Shown in pieces: positions 8,430-16,043 of a DNA stretch of 27,861 nucleotides. The DNA lies in the NCBI GenBank assembly GCA_039026555.1, contig JBCCMB010000021.1, forward strand, positions 1 through 27,861, read 5' to 3'. The first letter of the stretch is position 1, and each line of letters begins with the position of its first letter. Origin of the DNA: JBCCMB01 sp039026555 (GTDB lineage: Bacteria > Pseudomonadota > Alphaproteobacteria > Caulobacterales > Hyphomonadaceae). The position numbers and the translations under genes were made by a program. The notes below the pieces were generated by a model. The model was given only the letters and a program-made list of their open reading frames with translations. It did not search any database and had not been told where the DNA came from.

Positions 8430-9440
8430 CTAGGCGGCGCCCGCGACGGGCTGCGTCGCGCCTCCTAAAGCCGCTCCGTAAACGGAGATTACGCGTGCGG
8501 CGATCTGATCGGCGCGTAAATGTGCGATCCGCGCGCGGCCATCCGTTGGGACGCCATGTTCGAGAGCGGCAATAATCGCGTCAGCGAAATCTGTCGGCGT
8601 ACGCAGGACCACCGAACAACCCGGCGTGTCGCCAAGCGTATCCACAACGTCACCGACATCGGCGGTGACCACTGGCAAGCAAGACGCCATCGCTTCCTTC
8701 ACGACATTGGGCGAGCCTTCCCAAAATGAGGCGAGCGCTAAAACATCCGCCGCGCGCATGGCTTGAGCAATCTCATCAGCGGGCTTGTCGAACAAAGTTA
8801 GGCGCCGAACTTCTTGACCGGTGCGCTGATAAACCTGGGCGATGGCGGCGTCGACCAACGAGACATTCTTGCGCGGCCGCGATGGGTCATAAGGGAAGAG
8901 GACATATTTAGCGTCGGGCGACAAATCGAAATTCGCACGGGCCGCAGTGCGGTCGCCTGGGTGAAACCGATCAAAATCCACACCGTTGGGAATGACCTGA
9001 GCGGCCTCGGCGGCGCGCGCCGGAAGCAGCCGCCGCATAGCTTCGGATTTGACGATCACGCCGTCCACAACCCGCGCCAATCGACGATGTAGGTGCGCCA
9101 ATGGCAGGCTTGACAGCTTGGCGTCGCCATTCGAATCGGACTTACCGTAAAGATCGTCGCCGCAGAACGAGACGACCAGCGGAAGCTGTGTCTGCGCCCG
9201 CGCAACCAGACCTGTCAGACCATAATGGGCGTGGACAAGATCATATTCCCCGTCCGCAACGGCCTTGCGGAGTTTAAAAACCGCGCGCGCATATTCCAAC
9301 TTGCCGCGCCACCCATCGACGATCAACACGTCGGTTTCGATCCCGGCCGCCCGAAGCGACGCGACTTGAGATCCGACGAACGCGCCCCAACCTGGCCGTT
9401 CGGCCGTGGGATACATATTGGTGACGGTGAGCACTTTCAC
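8430..9440 (-). CDS. GT4-type glycosyltransferase of the exopolysaccharide operon
   Basis: A 336-residue GT-B glycosyltransferase. The N-terminal half starts VKVLTVTNMYPT and contains DLVHAHYGLTG and VSFCGDDLYG. The C-terminal half has VIPNGVDFDRF and the EX7E motif in WEGSPNVVKEAM. It likely adds one sugar of the lipid-linked repeat unit in the cytoplasm. The GTG at 9440 is preferred over the ATG 22 codons upstream because the family's first beta strand begins there and because it overlaps the deacetylase TGA as GTGA. Its TAG stop is one base from the flippase ATG. Specificity is unknown. Confidence 0.92.
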   Translation of the reverse strand: MKVLTVTNMYPTAERPGWGAFVGSQVASLRAAGIETDVLIVDGWRGKLEYARAVFKLRKAVADGEYDLVHAHYGLTGLVARAQTQLPLVVSFCGDDLYGKSDSNGDAKLSSLPLAHLHRRLARVVDGVIVKSEAMRRLLPARAAEAAQVIPNGVDFDRFHPGDRTAARANFDLSPDAKYVLFPYDPSRPRKNVSLVDAAIAQVYQRTGQEVRRLTLFDKPADEIAQAMRAADVLALASFWEGSPNVVKEAMASCLPVVTADVGDVVDTLGDTPGCSVVLRTPTDFADAIIAALEHGVPTDGRARIAHLRADQIAARVISVYGAALGGATQPVAGAA

Positions 9441-10486
9441 GCCGCATCCCTCCAATGCAGCGGCACCGCTTCCGCACGCGTGCGGAAACCTTGTTCCAGC
9501 TTCCATTTAAAGCCGTGCGCGCCGAGGCGGGCATTGACTGCAATGCGCGGAATGGCCAGCGGGTCGTCGCCCTGGCGAAACGCCCCGCGAATGGATGTGC
9601 AAGCGCTCAGATAGCCGGCGTCTCGCGCCGCTTCTACGACGCGCGCGTCGATGTTGGAGGGAATGGCGCGGCCGTTGGGATAGGCCATGTGCAAGACTGA
9701 ACTTCCCAACAAAGCCTCCAAATCGGATTTCGACCTCCTGAGCTCCTCCGTCAAATCCTGCTGATCAAGGCTCGCCAAAATGGGATGCGTTGCGGAATGC
9801 GCGCCGACAATCATGCCCGCGTCCTTCAGCTGGCGGATCATATCAGGATCGGACATAAACGCGTCCGGCGCAGGATTGATCGTCGCGCCACCTGCCTGCA
9901 GCGCGTCTTCGGCGGCTTGGATCAAGGCTTTGCGGTCTTCTAAACCCATCCAATTCACTTTGGCGCAAACCGCGTTGAAGGCGGCCGCGCTCGTCTTCAG
10001 CGTTTTTTTCTGGCCCAAGAGTTCGCTAAGCGGCGCAAAATCTGTCGCCGTGTTCACCGCACGATGCATGCGCGCCACCCAAAATGGCGCGCCTTTTACA
10101 ACCGGATCGCTGGTGACGAAGAATGCGGCGCGCAGGCCATGGCGCTCCAATATCGGCAGCGCGATCTTGCAATTATCCGCATAGCCGTCGTCAAACGTGA
10201 TCGCGACACAGCGATCCTCACCTAAAGATCCAGAAGAGATGCGAGCGACAAGTTCATCCAGCGCCACGACGTTGTAATGCGCTTTGAGATAGGCCAATTG
10301 CGCGTCGAAATGATCCGGCGATGCGGTGATGCCTTCGGATACGTAATCGGGCGATGATGCGACGCTGTGATATGCGAGAACGACTGCGCGATCCTCAAAC
10401 CGCTCGCGCCGGCGCAATATCGCAGCGCCACCGAGCAACCCCAGCGCGCCCAATCCGGACCGCCGCGCGGCTTCCGTTAGTTTCAT
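9437..10486 (-). CDS. Polysaccharide deacetylase (NodB homology, CE4 family)
   Basis: A 349-residue protein with the NodB motifs TFDDGYADN (D99, D100), GAHSATHPIL (zinc ligands H230 and H234) and AYPNGR. It should remove N-acetyl groups from an amino-sugar polymer or repeat unit. About 130 residues separate motifs 1 and 2, longer than in minimal CE4 enzymes. A short hydrophobic N-terminal stretch (residues 11-24) could be a membrane anchor. The ATG at 10486 is five bases from an AGGAGG (minus strand of 10492-10497); the adjacent upstream GTG would be too close. It is the first gene of the operon, and a deacetylase in such a cluster recalls HfsH of the Caulobacter holdfast. An A7 run encodes K160-K161. 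Confidence 0.92.
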   Translation of the reverse strand: MKLTEAARRSGLGALGLLGGAAILRRRERFEDRAVVLAYHSVASSPDYVSEGITASPDHFDAQLAYLKAHYNVVALDELVARISSGSLGEDRCVAITFDDGYADNCKIALPILERHGLRAAFFVTSDPVVKGAPFWVARMHRAVNTATDFAPLSELLGQKKTLKTSAAAFNAVCAKVNWMGLEDRKALIQAAEDALQAGGATINPAPDAFMSDPDMIRQLKDAGMIVGAHSATHPILASLDQQDLTEELRRSKSDLEALLGSSVLHMAYPNGRAIPSNIDARVVEAARDAGYLSACTSIRGAFRQGDDPLAIPRIAVNARLGAHGFKWKLEQGFRTRAEAVPLHWRDAA

Positions 10487-10613
10487 CACCGCCTCCTGGC
10501 GTCGACATTTTTTGATCGCGCTAGGCGAGCAATCCTCGTGCCGGATCCGCAGCCGGCGAAAACGTTACGACACTCTCGCAGAATTTCATTTCGATTTCGT
10601 GCAAATGGGGAAA

Positions 10614-10628
10614 TGGCGCCGAACTTGC
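10614..10628 (+). promoter_or_regulatory. Candidate sigma-54 (-24/-12) promoter for the exporter operon
   Basis: The bases TGGCGC-N5-TTGC match the sigma-54 consensus TGGCAC-N5-TTGC with one mismatch and with the required GG to GC spacing of 12. Transcription would start near 10640, giving a leader of about 35 bases before the ATG at 10675. The match is by eye; an activator-binding site was not identified. Confidence 0.35.
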
Positions 10629-10643
10629 GCACTGTTGGGGGAA

Positions 10644-10649
10644 ATTATA
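10644..10649 (-). promoter_or_regulatory. Candidate -10 box (TATAAT) for the deacetylase operon
   Basis: The minus strand reads TATAAT, a perfect sigma-70-type -10 hexamer, in an otherwise GC-rich setting. No good -35 hexamer is visible 16-18 bases upstream. If used, the leader to the ATG at 10486 would be about 150 bases, and the box would overlap the predicted start site of the plus-strand sigma-54 candidate. Confidence 0.3.
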
Positions 10650-10674
10650 CCGCTGACAGGGATTTGTAGCGCGC

Positions 10675-11907
10675 ATGACCATTTCCGAGACACTTCGCGA
10701 CCGTCTTGTTCCGCCGCTCATTTTCGCTTGCGCGTTTGCATTCGCTTTTGCGGCGGACGCGGATGCGGGATCTGGGAAGCGCCAGCTCAGCTGGGCGGGC
10801 AAATCCGAAGGCGTTCAGACATCGCCGACGACAGCCCTGCAAACACCTGAGTTTACGGCGACGACGATGGTCCAGCCACAGACCGCGGCGCGGCGGATGA
10901 CGCCCGAATTCGGGGAGTATCCCGAACCTCCTTCAGGCACCGTACCGTATACGCCGGACCAACAGGTCACTTCGCCTCCCGCGCCAGCATCGGCGCCAAA
11001 CGTCGGCGATCGCTTTGACACCTCAAGTCTTTCGGCCATTACGGGCCAATCGCCCCAAGCCGGCGATACGGTTCGCGTCAGCTTTTTTCGGGCGCCCGCC
11101 CCCGCGACTGCGGCTTATCGCCTACGTGCTGGAGACGGGTTGAACATCCAGGTTCGCAACCAAGCGGAGTTAAGCGCCGCACCCGTTCGTGTGCTTCCGG
11201 ATGGCGGCCTCTCCTTGCCGCGTATCGGCGTTGTCCAAGCCGGCGGACTAACGCTGGACGAGCTGCAGCACCGTCTGGTGATGGAATACAAGGCGCTGCA
11301 ACTTCGCGATCCGGAAGTATCCGTCCTCGTGCAAGAGCTCGCGGATCCATCCGGCGATCTATTCACAGCGATCGGCTCAAACCAGAACGGGTCGTCCATC
11401 GACATTCTGGTGCCGCCCTCCGGCGTCGTCTCCTTGCCCGCTTTGCCGCGCTTCAACGCCTTCCAACCGCTGCCGGTTTGGCGCGATGCGGTGGAGCGCG
11501 CAATTGCGTCAGCCTATGGCCCGGGCGTTATGGTCGCGGTGAATTTCGCCAATCGCGCCAACGACCGCATCTACGTCGTCGGCGAGGTGAACAATCCCGG
11601 CGCGATCGATCTACGTGACGGACGCGATGCTTTGAGCGCGGTTGCGGCCGCTGGCGGCGTTCTTAGAACTGCTGCGCGCAGCCGGGTGTTCGTCGTGCGT
11701 CGCGGCGAAGACGGCTCCATGGCGCAAGGCTATGATTTAGGCGCGTTGCTTGACGCCAAGCCTGGCGAGGCGCCGATCGAACTGGCGGCGGGCGATGTGC
11801 TTGTGGTGCCGCCCACGCGGATCTCGAAAATCAACACCGCCGTATCGCAATACATTCGCGGCGTGCTGCCAGTAGATTTCGGCATCGGCTTTGAAATTCA
11901 GCAATAG
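10675..11907 (+). CDS. Wza-type polysaccharide export protein
   Basis: A 410-residue outer-membrane polysaccharide exporter. After a signal peptide (about residues 1-31) there is a Pro/Thr/Ala-rich linker of about 115 residues. The Poly_export domain follows (YRLRAGDGLNIQVRNQ to VSVLVQE, about 148-221), then an SLBB-type domain starting IYVVGEVNNPGAIDLRDG (about 305-360). The C-terminus is short and ends with an amphipathic stretch. A Cys at position 19 lies in a poor lipobox (IFAC), so lipidation is uncertain. It is the first gene of a two-gene operon with the Wzz-type gene 11 bases downstream, and divergent from the Wzx/Wzy operon. The best nearby ribosome site, AGGGA, is about 12 bases from the ATG, which is long. 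Confidence 0.92.
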   Translation: MTISETLRDRLVPPLIFACAFAFAFAADADAGSGKRQLSWAGKSEGVQTSPTTALQTPEFTATTMVQPQTAARRMTPEFGEYPEPPSGTVPYTPDQQVTSPPAPASAPNVGDRFDTSSLSAITGQSPQAGDTVRVSFFRAPAPATAAYRLRAGDGLNIQVRNQAELSAAPVRVLPDGGLSLPRIGVVQAGGLTLDELQHRLVMEYKALQLRDPEVSVLVQELADPSGDLFTAIGSNQNGSSIDILVPPSGVVSLPALPRFNAFQPLPVWRDAVERAIASAYGPGVMVAVNFANRANDRIYVVGEVNNPGAIDLRDGRDALSAVAAAGGVLRTAARSRVFVVRRGEDGSMAQGYDLGALLDAKPGEAPIELAAGDVLVVPPTRISKINTAVSQYIRGVLPVDFGIGFEIQQ

Positions 11908-11918
11908 GAAAGCGGCGA

Positions 11919-13058
11919 ATGACCTCCCCCCCCCAATCGCCTAACGTCGCCGCGCAGTCGGATTACGACGCCTATGACGCCGCGCGTGTGACAGCTGACG
12001 ATTTGCTGAGCTTCATCAAGCGGCGCATCTCCGAAATCCTGATCGTCGCCACCATCGTCGTCGTCGGCGTCAGCGCCATCATCGCCACCAGCCCGCTGGT
12101 CTATACGTCCGAAGCGCTGGTGCTGGTCGAGCGCAACCGGTCGCCGAACCTTCGGTCCGACTTGCTACCGGACGCGCAATTGGCCGACGTGATCAACACC
12201 GAAGCGTTGATTGCGCGCTCCCGTCCTGTGATGCAAGCCGCGGTTGCCGCTTTGGATCTGCCCGAACCCGAACACGGCCGCATGGCGCGCTGGGGCCTAA
12301 AGCCTATGCTGGCGGGCGATGATCATTGGCTCCAGGAGTTTTCGGAAGACATCGTCATTCGGCCCGTTCCGGATTCGAACATCTTGTCTTTTTCCTACGT
12401 GGCGGAAGACCCCGTTTTCGCGGCGAGCGTCTCCAACGCCATTCTCGACGCTTACTTCAAAGAACGCCTCGGCATCTTTAAGCCCAGCGGCGAAAGCCAG
12501 ATCTATGCGGACCGCGCGGATGCAGCCGAAGCTAAGATTGTGGAATTACGGGCGGAGCAGGACGATTTGCTTTCCCAATCGGGCGCCAGCGCCGCAGCCG
12601 ACCGTAAAGTCGGGTTGGTGACGGAGCGCACGGCCTTGAACGATCGCTTGCTCAATCTGCGCCAAACGCGCCGCGCCCAATCGGAATTTTACCAGGACGG
12701 CCACCCCGAAATCCGCCGGATTGACGGCGACATTCAGGACGTCCGCAACCGCTTGTCGCAAATCGACAACGAACTTGGCCGCATCGATCGCGCTTTGCGC
12801 CAATCCGGCCGGATCGAGGTGGAGCTCCAAGCGGCCGAGGCCGAATATCTCGACGTGCGCAGACTGATGGAACAAGCGCGTCTTCGCGAAACCGCCGACG
12901 GGTCGTTGACTAATGTTCGCTTGGTCAATCGCGCCGCGCCGCCCGCCGCGCCGTCTGGATCCCCGATAATGACCTTGGCGCTAGGCGTGATTTTCGGCCT
13001 CATCCTAGGGATAGCATTCGCCCTTCTGAGAGAATATTTCTCCGAGGAGCGCAGCTAA
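11919..13058 (+). CDS. Wzz-type polysaccharide co-polymerase (chain length determinant), no kinase domain
   Basis: A 379-residue inner-membrane protein with two membrane segments (about residues 38-58 and 349-371). Between them lies a periplasmic domain containing the Wzz block VYTSEALVLVERNRSP and a long coiled-coil region with GHPEIRRIDGDIQDVRNRL. It should control polymer length and couple Wzy to Wza. The cytoplasmic tail ends ten or so residues after the second membrane segment, so there is no fused BY-kinase, and no separate kinase follows. The ATG at 11919 has AGGAAAG upstream. Codons 3-6 contain nine consecutive cytosines. It ends eight bases from the convergent pgi gene. Confidence 0.92.
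   Translation: MTSPPQSPNVAAQSDYDAYDAARVTADDLLSFIKRRISEILIVATIVVVGVSAIIATSPLVYTSEALVLVERNRSPNLRSDLLPDAQLADVINTEALIARSRPVMQAAVAALDLPEPEHGRMARWGLKPMLAGDDHWLQEFSEDIVIRPVPDSNILSFSYVAEDPVFAASVSNAILDAYFKERLGIFKPSGESQIYADRADAAEAKIVELRAEQDDLLSQSGASAAADRKVGLVTERTALNDRLLNLRQTRRAQSEFYQDGHPEIRRIDGDIQDVRNRLSQIDNELGRIDRALRQSGRIEVELQAAEAEYLDVRRLMEQARLRETADGSLTNVRLVNRAAPPAAPSGSPIMTLALGVIFGLILGIAFALLREYFSEERS
11926..11934 (+). repeat. C9 homopolymer at the 5' end of the Wzz gene
   Basis: Nine consecutive cytosines fall at codons 3-6 of the chain-length determinant gene. Gain or loss of one base would shift the frame almost immediately after the start codon. Tracts of this kind are known contingency loci in other bacteria; here the behaviour is inference. 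Confidence 0.9.
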
Positions 13059-13066
13059 GCCAGGTC

Positions 13067-14662
13067 CTAGCCGCGCGCCGCCCGGACCTTGTCGATCAGG
13101 CGCACGGTTGAGGGATCGCGCGCGCCGGCGTCTGCGCCGCTCAGCGCCTGATCTATTTCCTCGGCCAGCACTTTTCCGCGCTCCACGCCCCATTGGTCGA
13201 ATGGATTGACGCCCCACAAAACGCCGCCGGCGAAGGTGCGGTGTTCGTAAAGAGCGATGAGCGCACCGACGCTTTCCGGGCTGAGATCGTTAAGCGCGAT
13301 CATGGTCGCCCCGCGTCCCCCCGGCATATGCATATGCGGCGCACGCGCCTCTACCGTATCGGCGCCGACGCCTTTGGCTTGTAATTGCGCCCGCGCCTCA
13401 TCCGACGAACGTCCCATCAACATCGCCTCGGCCTGCGCCAGCGCGTTTGCTAGGAGCGCGCGGCCGCGATCCTTATCCGCGCCACCGGCGTTCAGGGCGA
13501 ACACAAACTCCGGCGCGAACCGCCGCGTTCCCTGGTGCAGCAATTGGTGGAAGGAATGCTGACCAATCGTGCCCACTGATCCCCAAGTCACAGGCGCCGT
13601 CTCAACCGCGATTTCGGCGTCTCCGGCGGGAATGGATTTGCCGTTCGATTCCATCTCCAATTGCTGAAGGAAGTCGGCAAGCTTTCGAAGGCGATGCGCG
13701 TAAGACAGAACCACGCGGCTTGGAACGTCCAAGAATGTGTGCAGCCAGACATCCATCATCGCCAGTCGTGCTGGGACATTCTCCGCAAGCGGCGCGTCTT
13801 TGAAGTGCGCGTCCATCTCGGAGGCGCCCGACAAGAAGCGCCGCCAAACATCTCCGCCTAACGCAATCTCTAAGGACAGACCAACCGACGACCACACCGA
13901 ATAGCGACCGCCGACCGCCTCATCCATCGGGAAGATCCGGTCCTGCGCCGCACCCCAAGCTTTCGCCAGATCGGGCGCAGACGAGACGGCGGCGAGATGC
14001 GCATCCGCGGCGCCTTCACCCAAATGCGCGACGAGCCATTCGCGCGCCAAGATCGCGTTCGACTGCGTCTCTGGGGTTTTAAAAGATTTGGAGACCACAA
14101 TCACGAGCGTTGTCGCCGGATCAAGATCCTCCGCCGCCTCCATGAAATCTTCAGGATCGACGTTGGCGCAGAAGGACAAATTGACGGCGTTTGATCCGCG
14201 ATCCGGCCCCAATGGCCGCAACGCATCCCAAATCAAACGAGGACCCAAATCCGAACCTCCAATGCCGATATGTAGGATGGATTTCAGGTCAAACCCCAAT
14301 CCGCCAGATCGGGCTTTCTCCGCAAACGCGGTTGCGGCTGCGGCTTGGGTTCGAAACACTTCGGCTTGCGGCAAATGCTCGGCCCCGCCCCGCAAAGCCC
14401 AGTGCAAAGCAGGTCGGTTTTCCGAGCCGTTGACGATATCGCCCGCGAACAATCTGTCCTTCGCCGCATCCAATCCCTGAGCTTTAGATAGCTCCAATAG
14501 CGCGTCCATGGCTTGCGCGTTGAGCGGTTGTTTGACCACATCGACCTCCAGATGCGGCGCGGACCAAACAAAGCCGTCCGCGCGTCCCGGCTCGGCCGCC
14601 AGCGCTTTGAGATCGACGCCCCGCACGGCGTCCGCCAACATCGACAAGCTTTGAAAATCCAT
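13067..14662 (-). CDS. pgi: Glucose-6-phosphate isomerase
   Basis: A 531-residue cytoplasmic enzyme that interconverts glucose-6-phosphate and fructose-6-phosphate. Family blocks in order: HIGIGGSDLGPRLIWDALRP (131-150), VVSKSFKTPETQSN (189-202), GGRYSVWSSVGLS (251-263), QQLEMESNGKS, GQHSFHQLLHQGT and NPFDQWGVERGK. The usual glutamate of the WGEPGT motif is Ser362 here (WGSVGT), which is unusual for the human/E. coli type. The ATG at 14662 has GAGGG seven bases upstream and is preferred to a GTG two codons earlier. It could feed sugar-nucleotide synthesis for the adjacent polysaccharide locus, but it is convergent with that locus and housekeeping use is enough to explain it. Confidence 0.97.
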   Translation of the reverse strand: MDFQSLSMLADAVRGVDLKALAAEPGRADGFVWSAPHLEVDVVKQPLNAQAMDALLELSKAQGLDAAKDRLFAGDIVNGSENRPALHWALRGGAEHLPQAEVFRTQAAAATAFAEKARSGGLGFDLKSILHIGIGGSDLGPRLIWDALRPLGPDRGSNAVNLSFCANVDPEDFMEAAEDLDPATTLVIVVSKSFKTPETQSNAILAREWLVAHLGEGAADAHLAAVSSAPDLAKAWGAAQDRIFPMDEAVGGRYSVWSSVGLSLEIALGGDVWRRFLSGASEMDAHFKDAPLAENVPARLAMMDVWLHTFLDVPSRVVLSYAHRLRKLADFLQQLEMESNGKSIPAGDAEIAVETAPVTWGSVGTIGQHSFHQLLHQGTRRFAPEFVFALNAGGADKDRGRALLANALAQAEAMLMGRSSDEARAQLQAKGVGADTVEARAPHMHMPGGRGATMIALNDLSPESVGALIALYEHRTFAGGVLWGVNPFDQWGVERGKVLAEEIDQALSGADAGARDPSTVRLIDKVRAARG

Positions 14663-14800
14663 GTCCACACCCTCATTTGATTGGCGAAAAAACTGCCCCG
14701 GCGTGAGGCGCTGTGACCGCTTTTTCCCTCTTCGCCTACCCTATGAGCCCTGATACACAACCGACGGAAGATGTCACGGGGATGATTGGAGAGACGCGTT

Positions 14801-15316
14801 ATGGTCCATCGGGTGTTTAAGGCGGCGACGATCGCGGTTTGCGCGTTTGTGGCGGCGAATTGCGGCGGGTCGGACAGCTCAACCAGCGATGGGCCGACAC
14901 AGCCGGCCGCACCCGCGCAGCCCTCGGCCGAAGCGCTGGCGATCCAGGCCAAGATCGACGCGCTGCCTGCGCCCTACAATGAGGCCGATTATCAAAAAGG
15001 TCGTCGTCAATTCGCAAAGTGTCGCGCTTGCCATCTGGTGAACGCATCCGGCGGTCACCGTATCGGCCCCAACCTCTCCGGCATCTTCGGCAGCCAGATC
15101 GGCACCGCGGAAGGCTTCAACTACTCGGATGTGTTGCTTGAAGCCGACTTCGTCTGGACCCCTGAGCAATTGGATCAATGGCTGGCTAACCCAAGAGAAT
15201 TCCTGCCCGGCAATCTTATGAATTTCGCAGGTGTTGCGAACGAGGGTCAACGACGCGATCTGCTCGCCTATCTTATGGTGGAAACCGCCGTCGAGGAGAC
15301 GCCTGCGGCGCCCTAA
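14801..15316 (+). CDS. Class I c-type cytochrome (cytochrome c2-like)
   Basis: A 171-residue exported cytochrome. The N-terminus has a hydrophobic export signal (residues 8-19). Cys21 follows AAN, which is a poor lipobox, so it may be a signal anchor or an ordinary signal peptide. After a Pro/Ala-rich spacer comes the haem site CRACH (C74, C77, H78), then IGPNLSGIFG and FNYSDVL. The distal ligand is probably M140 in PGNLMNFAG. This is the layout of mitochondrial-type cytochromes c found in alphaproteobacteria, working in periplasmic electron transfer. The ATG at 14801 has GGAGAG seven bases upstream, and the longer TTG-started frame from 14786 is rejected. It is divergent from pgi and four bases from the next, convergent gene. 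Confidence 0.93.
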   Translation: MVHRVFKAATIAVCAFVAANCGGSDSSTSDGPTQPAAPAQPSAEALAIQAKIDALPAPYNEADYQKGRRQFAKCRACHLVNASGGHRIGPNLSGIFGSQIGTAEGFNYSDVLLEADFVWTPEQLDQWLANPREFLPGNLMNFAGVANEGQRRDLLAYLMVETAVEETPAAP

Positions 15317-15319
15317 GCG

Positions 15320-16021
15320 CTAGAAGCTTCGTTGCATGGACACAAGGATGGCGCGCTCTTCAAACTCGCCGGCGAATTCCTGGCGATAGCCCAGGCCCCA
15401 ATCGTGTCCCCAAAAGCGGCGCGTCACTTGGAGTTCAGCTTTGACGGAATTCACGCCGCCGCCGGTTTCGCCGAACAATTTGCCGTATATGCGCCATTTC
15501 GGGGCCAAATCGAGACCGACAACAGCGTCCAGCTTTTCGCGCGAGCACCCGCCGCCATATGCGCGATAAGCGCCTTCAAGCGCCGCAAACCCCTTTTGTC
15601 CAAACGCGTTGATATTTCGTCCCGCGCCTGTGCGGGTCTCAAATCCCGTTCCGGAGCACGCATCCCCCAGAAAGCTCTCGCCGAACAAAACCGCGCCTTG
15701 GATGGAGATCGCCGCGATGTCGTTCCGCCAAAGCTGACGTCGTATGCCCAACTGCGCTGCGGTGCGATCATCTTGGCCTGATTCCGTTCGCAACAGGCTT
15801 TCGATTTTGAAAACGCCAGTCCACTTTGGGTGCAGGCCGGCCTCCAAATAGTAGTCCTGGCGTGAGGATAAGCCGAAATCTCCAGTTTCGTAGGATACGG
15901 AAGTTGTGTCTTGCCAAACGCCTTGGTCCTGCGCCCACGGCCCCGCCAATGCGGCGGGACCAGAAGCTGTCACGACAAACGCAACGCTTGCGCTGACGAG
16001 GTTCGCCTCAAATTTCCCCAA
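15320..16021 (-). CDS. Putative outer-membrane beta-barrel protein
   Basis: A 233-residue exported protein of unknown function. The signal peptide ends AALA-GPWAQ. The mature part is a run of alternating strands rich in Tyr, Trp and Gly (SYETGDFGLSSRQDYYLEAG, WRIYGKLFGETGGG, WGLGYRQEF). It closes with VSMQRSF, a terminal Phe as in many Gram-negative outer-membrane proteins. Two Cys residues, in GDACSGTGF and YGGGCSRE, could form a disulfide. The start is a TTG at 16021 with GGGAG nine bases upstream; no better start precedes the signal peptide. It stands alone on the minus strand between the cytochrome and the aldolase-family gene. Confidence 0.72.
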   Translation of the reverse strand: MGKFEANLVSASVAFVVTASGPAALAGPWAQDQGVWQDTTSVSYETGDFGLSSRQDYYLEAGLHPKWTGVFKIESLLRTESGQDDRTAAQLGIRRQLWRNDIAAISIQGAVLFGESFLGDACSGTGFETRTGAGRNINAFGQKGFAALEGAYRAYGGGCSREKLDAVVGLDLAPKWRIYGKLFGETGGGVNSVKAELQVTRRFWGHDWGLGYRQEFAGEFEERAILVSMQRSF

Positions 16022-16043
16022 CCCGTTCGTCTCCCGTTAAACT

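Larger units (their letters stand above)
10487..10674. promoter_or_regulatory. Divergent control region of the two exopolysaccharide operons
   Basis: 188 bases separate the starts of the deacetylase operon (minus) and the exporter/co-polymerase operon (plus), so both must be promoted from here unless there is read-through. It is visibly richer in A+T than its surroundings. It holds a sigma-54-like element and a TATAAT box listed separately, and the strong AGGAGG of the deacetylase at its left end. I see no riboswitch-like fold or clear operator repeat. Confidence 0.6.
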
